Part shown: piece by piece, positions 60,301 through 64,000 of the stretch
How the letters are laid out: each line of letters opens with the position of its first letter
Position numbering within the stretch: position 1 is the stretch's first letter
Assembly (NCBI GenBank): GCA_035411585.1
Contig: DAONTI010000023.1
Location: 1-64,000, forward strand
Direction of reading: 5' to 3'
DNA: 64,000 nt
Source: MWDV01 sp002070715
GTDB taxonomy: Bacteria > Verrucomicrobiota > Verrucomicrobiia > Limisphaerales > MWDV01
Notes under the pieces: generated by a model
The model's input: the letters and a program-made list of their open reading frames with translations, nothing else
The model's database searches: none
Told to the model about the DNA's origin: nothing
Made by a program: the position numbers and the translations under genes

Positions 60301-62313
60301 CTATTGCAGCCGGCCAAATTTCTTCTCCAACTCGCGATAGTTGAATTCAATGAGCGTGGGGCGTCCGTGTGGGCAGGTGTAAGGCATGGCGCAGCGGCGG
60401 AGCGCTTCGACGAGCTTCAATAGTTCCGGGCCCGCGAGCGGATCGTTCGCTTTTACGGCGTGGCGGCAGACGGTTTTGGCCACGGTCTGCTCGCCTAGGC
60501 GCAGCGCGTTGACCTCGCGCCCGGCGGCTTTCAATTCGTCCACGAGATCAAGCACGAACCGGCGCGCGTCGGCCACTTTCACAAACGGCGGCAGGGCATC
60601 CAGCAGAAAGGTGCGTTCGCCGAATTCGCTCAGTCCCACACCCAGCCGTCCCAGCGCCGGGAGTTGTCCCTGCAAAAACGCCGTGTCGCGCGCGGACAAC
60701 TCCACCGTCTCCGGCAACAGCAGCTTTTGCGATGGCGACCGGTCACCGCAGGCCAGGCGTTCGAGCATTTGTTCGTACAAAACGCGTTCGTGCGCCGCGT
60801 GCTGGTCCATTAAAACCAGCCCGCGATCGGATTCGAACAACACGTAGAGCCGGCCCACCACTCCGATGAGCCGCAACGGCACCGTGAGCAACGGCGGGGG
60901 CGCCGCTGGGGAGGCGGCGGGAGCGGTGTCCTCTGGGATCGCGCCCAGTGATCGAGAGGTCGTCTCTGCGGCTGGCACAGATCGAGCAGGCGCGGGCGGC
61001 GCGGCGTCAGACGGGGAGGCGAACGGCGCGCCGGATGGTGTTGGCGCAAAACCCATTTTCAACGGCGGCTGTGAGGCGGCGCGCGGAACGGGTTCGCTTC
61101 CGGCAGCGATGGAGAGCGGGGCCGGGAGATGCGGCAGTGTGATCTGCGTGCGCGCGCTGGTCGGCGGCGCCGGCGCAACCGGGAGATCGGTCGTGGCGAC
61201 GGGCGGCGTGCTTTCGGTCGTTTCGCCCGTGGAAAACGCCAACAAAGTTTCCCGCACCGCCTGTGCCACCAACCGGCGCACTGCAAACTCACGATGAAAC
61301 TTCACCTCGCGTTTGGCCGGATGAATGTTCACATCCACCGCGGCGGGATCAATCTCCAGAAACAGGCAGCACACCGGGTAACGGCCTTTCATCAGCGCAG
61401 TGTGATAGCCCTCCTGCAACGCGAAATTAAGACCGCGGTTTTCAACCGGACGACGGTTGACAAACAGATGCTGATCCTCGCGCGTGGCCCGCGAGACGCC
61501 GGGCGCCCCGATGAAACCCCAGACCCGGAAATCAAAATCCTCCCGGCCCTCCTCTGAATTCGGGGCCGGGGAAGCCTCCCCTTCCGTCGGCATCGCGGGG
61601 GAGAAATCCACCGCGAGGAAACGGCGTTCATCGCCGTAGAGCGCCCGCAAGCGCTCGCGGAGGGCGGCTTGACGCGCGGGAGCGGAATCGTCCGGGCCCG
61701 GCACCGCCGGCAGTTGCCAGACGAGCCGGCCGTCCTTGTGATAAGTGAACGCGACCTCGGGAAACGCCAGCGCCGCCAGCGTGAGATAATGTTGAATGCG
61801 CGCGGCCTCGGTTTCCTCGGCGCGAAGGAATTTCCGGCGCGCCGGCAGGTTGAAAAACAACTGGCGGACTTCGACACTCGTGCCCGGCGCGCTGCCGGCG
61901 GCTTTGACGGTCAAAATTTTTCCTCCCGCCACCGCGATCTGCGTGCCCTCGGGCGAAGCCGCATCGCGTTCGCGGGTGGTGAGTGTGAACCGGCTCACGC
62001 TGGCAATGCTGGGCAGGGCCTCGCCGCGAAACCCCAGCGTGGCAATGGCCGCCAGATCTTCCGCGCGCTGGATCTTGCTGGTGGCATGGCGTTCGAGGGC
62101 GAGCAACGCATCGTCGCGGCTCAAGCCCGAACCGTCATCCGTCACGCGGATGAGGCTGCGTCCCCCCGCCTGCACTTCCACGATGATCCGCCGGGCCTGC
62201 GCGTCGAGCGCATTTTCCACCAGTTCCTTCACCACGCTGGCCGGGCGTTCCACCACTTCGCCCGCGGCAATTTGGTTGGCAACCTGTTCAGAAAGCAGGC
62301 GGATGCGATTCAT
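60301..62313 (-). CDS. mutL: DNA mismatch repair protein MutL
   Basis: 670 residues. The GHKL ATPase is at the N-terminus: VANQIAAGEVVERPASVVKELVENALDA, VTDDGSG and ATLGFRGEALPSI. A long Ala/Pro/Ser-rich linker (~345-475) follows. The C-terminal part has DQHAAHERVLYE, exactly the DQHA-x2-E-x4-E endonuclease motif, and CPHGRP near the end, so it should nick DNA as in non-E. coli MutL. Its ATG overlaps the stop of the upstream kinase (ATGA). mutS is not in the window. Confidence 0.95.
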   Translation of the reverse strand: MNRIRLLSEQVANQIAAGEVVERPASVVKELVENALDAQARRIIVEVQAGGRSLIRVTDDGSGLSRDDALLALERHATSKIQRAEDLAAIATLGFRGEALPSIASVSRFTLTTRERDAASPEGTQIAVAGGKILTVKAAGSAPGTSVEVRQLFFNLPARRKFLRAEETEAARIQHYLTLAALAFPEVAFTYHKDGRLVWQLPAVPGPDDSAPARQAALRERLRALYGDERRFLAVDFSPAMPTEGEASPAPNSEEGREDFDFRVWGFIGAPGVSRATREDQHLFVNRRPVENRGLNFALQEGYHTALMKGRYPVCCLFLEIDPAAVDVNIHPAKREVKFHREFAVRRLVAQAVRETLLAFSTGETTESTPPVATTDLPVAPAPPTSARTQITLPHLPAPLSIAAGSEPVPRAASQPPLKMGFAPTPSGAPFASPSDAAPPAPARSVPAAETTSRSLGAIPEDTAPAASPAAPPPLLTVPLRLIGVVGRLYVLFESDRGLVLMDQHAAHERVLYEQMLERLACGDRSPSQKLLLPETVELSARDTAFLQGQLPALGRLGVGLSEFGERTFLLDALPPFVKVADARRFVLDLVDELKAAGREVNALRLGEQTVAKTVCRHAVKANDPLAGPELLKLVEALRRCAMPYTCPHGRPTLIEFNYRELEKKFGRLQ

Positions 62314-63416
62314 CTCGGGGGCAGGCAGGGAAGGGTAATCGAAAAGAGGGCGCCGCCGGACGGCGCGTTGCCGGCGGTGATCCGTCCGCCATGATCTTCA
62401 ATGATTCTTTTGCTGATGGAGAGGCCCAATCCCGTGCCGTGCAGTTTGCCGTGCGTGACGAACGGTTCGAACAACTGGCCGGCAATCTCCGGCGCAATCC
62501 CCGGCCCGGTATCCTGGATGTGCGTGACCACTTCGTTGGCACTCGTTTCGAAGCGCAGGTGGATTGTGCCGCCGTCCTTCATGGCATCGGCCGCGTTGTA
62601 AATGAGATTCTGAAACACGCGGTGCAGACGGCGGGGATTCATCCGCACGCCAACCGCAGGCGGCGGTTGATCGAGTTGCAAGCGCACAGATTTAAGCTTC
62701 ACCTCGGCGGCCAGGTCGGCGATGACCTGGTCCACAAACGCGTTGTAGGGGATCGTGGTTTGCGCCAGCGCGGTGGGGGTGCCCTGGGTGAATTCGAGGA
62801 TTTCGTTAACGAGTTCGGTGACCCGCTCGACTTGGCGGCGGATGCGGTCGCGGGCTTCCGCGCGGGTGGTGGCGGTGGCGTTTTCCATGCCCACCAGGTC
62901 GGCAGTCAGCCCAATGATACTCAGCGGCCCTTTCAGGTCGTGAATCACCGCGCGGGCAAACCGGCCCACCACGGCGAGCCGCTCGGTTTGCAGGGTTTCC
63001 GCGAGGTATTGTCGGTTGAATTCGCGCAGGCGCTGACTGATCTCGCGCAGGAGCGCCAACGCCAGGGCGGGCGACTGCCGGATGCCTTCCTCCACCGCGG
63101 CGCGCGGCAAAAACAGGACCGTGGTCTCCGCCAGCGCCCGCGCGCCGGCTGATCGCGGTTTGTCCTCAACCACGGCCATCTCCCCGAATATCTCGCCCGG
63201 GCCGACCCGGGCGAAGATATGCCGTCGGTCCGGGCCCACCGCGGCGGAAATTTCCACGCACCCGGTTTGCACCAGATACATCCCATCGCCGGCATCTCCC
63301 TCGCGGAACACTTGGCAGCCGGCGGGCAGGCGGCGCTCTTCCGCGGCGGCCGACAACGGCGCCAGAGCCTCGGAGGGAAGACCGGCGAAGAACGGATTGT
63401 TCGCCAGGGTCAACAT
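62310..63416 (-). CDS. Histidine kinase with cyclic-nucleotide-binding domain
   Basis: 368 residues, no membrane segment. The N-terminal CNB domain has QVFREGDAGDGMYLVQTGCVEI and GPGEIFGEMAVVEDKPRSA. The kinase part has AVIHDLKGPLSIIG (H-box), NLIYNAADAM, QDTGPGIAPEIAGQLFEPFVT and GTGLGLSISKRI. It is thus a cytoplasmic sensor, perhaps of cAMP or cGMP. It is translationally coupled to mutL (four-base overlap), an unusual pairing. No receiver gene is adjacent. Confidence 0.88.
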   Translation of the reverse strand: MLTLANNPFFAGLPSEALAPLSAAAEERRLPAGCQVFREGDAGDGMYLVQTGCVEISAAVGPDRRHIFARVGPGEIFGEMAVVEDKPRSAGARALAETTVLFLPRAAVEEGIRQSPALALALLREISQRLREFNRQYLAETLQTERLAVVGRFARAVIHDLKGPLSIIGLTADLVGMENATATTRAEARDRIRRQVERVTELVNEILEFTQGTPTALAQTTIPYNAFVDQVIADLAAEVKLKSVRLQLDQPPPAVGVRMNPRRLHRVFQNLIYNAADAMKDGGTIHLRFETSANEVVTHIQDTGPGIAPEIAGQLFEPFVTHGKLHGTGLGLSISKRIIEDHGGRITAGNAPSGGALFSITLPCLPPR

Positions 63417-63945
63417 GCGGGCATTCTAGGGGAACCGGCGGGCGCGTAAAGAACGCAGAGGACGCAACCATCTCCGGGCGTGCGGATGTTCATAGCCCGG
63501 ATCAACTGATTGTCGCTCCGCGCGGCGACCTAAAATTGGACAGGCCGAAACGGAATCGGGACAAAAACCGATTCGATCCCGCCTTCCAAGCGCGTGGCAC
63601 GATCTGTGCAATTACCCCAAACGCAGAACAATCGAGTTCGCGGGCAAACCATCTCGACGTCCGCGAAACCGGATGGCCGACCCCATCGGTGGGCGGCAAT
63701 CGGGTGATCCGGAGGTTGGTGTTCTTTGAGGCGGGTGGCGGCGGACGGATGTTGTTAATTCAAACTGGTTCCTCCCGCCACACACCGTTCCGTCGCCCCC
63801 CGCCCTTTCTCTCCCGTGAATTCACGCGAGCTTCCTTGTTGAGGGAAGCCTCGCCTTCCGTGCCGGACCACGCCCCTGCCGCCATGGTTTTCACCATTGC
63901 CCCCGCTCCGGTTGATCGTGGGCCAAGGACAAGCCCAGCAAAACG
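63417..63945. other. Intergenic region near the window end
   Basis: 529 bases upstream of the histidine kinase gene. It should include that promoter. No recognisable gene, RNA or ordered repeat is visible; the only feature is a degenerate AAAGAACGCAGAGGACGCA motif at about 63449. The short frames are not convincing. Confidence 0.45.
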
Positions 63946-64000
63946 TCAGCGGCCCGCCTCCGCGCGGATTTGTTCAAGCCAGTCCTGCGTGCCCAACACC
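63946..64000 (-). CDS. 3' end of a gene cut by the window edge
   Basis: The minus strand reads VLGTQDWLEQIRAEAGR and then a stop at 63946-63948. The amphipathic ending looks like a genuine protein C-terminus. The family cannot be identified from 17 residues. Confidence 0.4.
   Translation of the reverse strand, partial: VLGTQDWLEQIRAEAGR

Noticed and set aside
1..64000. tRNA or rRNA genes
   Set aside because: No stretch with a convincing T-loop and acceptor stem, and no rRNA-like sequence was found by eye; a covariance search would be needed to exclude a tRNA fully.

Overview
The window looks like a chromosomal segment of a GC-rich, Gram-negative bacterium, most probably of the Verrucomicrobiota (Limisphaerales/Pedosphaera type). 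This is inferred from gene content, not from a marker gene. The signs are several Tat-exported Gfo/Idh/MocA oxidoreductases, DUF1080 and DUF2961 proteins, an ECF sigma factor paired with a zinc-ribbon Ser/Thr kinase, a PrsK/PrsR pair, a prepilin-type protein, futalosine-pathway menaquinone genes and REP-like repeats. I see no rRNA, tRNA or CRISPR array. Genes lie on both strands in short operons, several with ATGA or GTGA overlaps.

Layout. 0-7 kb: threonyl-tRNA synthetase (thrS) with a REP-associated transposase gene inserted in frame, a PLP enzyme, a DUF1080 lipoprotein, a YggU protein and a Na+/Ca2+ exchanger-like protein. 7-16 kb: prsK-prsR, a convergent sigma-54 response regulator, an envelope coiled-coil protein overlapping a 52-residue lipoprotein, a pseudopilin, tadA and a glycogen-binding protein. 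16-24 kb: a two-gene ABC transporter bracketed by sigma-factor sequence (one copy is debris), a sigma factor/Ser-Thr kinase pair whose kinase 3' end looks chimeric, and an exported propeller protein. 24-28 kb: ubiX-ubiA facing rph, a phosphatase and prmA. 28-33 kb: a 54-residue protein with its own terminator, then a ROK-MFS-SIS-M24 operon. 33-38 kb: a secreted protein with an exact 87-bp duplication, two Gfo/Idh/MocA oxidoreductases and ApbE.

38-44.4 kb: a type III-like restriction-modification locus, res and mod on the minus strand, with a hicB-hicA toxin-antitoxin pair on the plus strand between them. 44.9-52.6 kb: a lipoprotein with peptidase-like features, MTA phosphorylase, a large MurQ/GCKR-like SIS protein, mqnC, a third Gfo/Idh/MocA protein and an SDR. 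52.7-64 kb: an AbgT transporter, a deoxyhypusine-synthase-like enzyme, DUF2961, a TPR protein, an exported EEP-fold phosphatase/nuclease, AmrS, mutL overlapping a cNMP-binding histidine kinase, and the 3' end of one more gene.

Most striking is the repeated in-frame insertion of mobile or palindromic DNA into conserved proteins: a whole REP/transposase unit in thrS, a hairpin cluster in the DNA methyltransferase, and a short repeat in the kinase. In each case the reading frame stays open and the host protein keeps its catalytic motifs. This resembles Rickettsia palindromic elements, but the thrS case carries a complete transposase domain.
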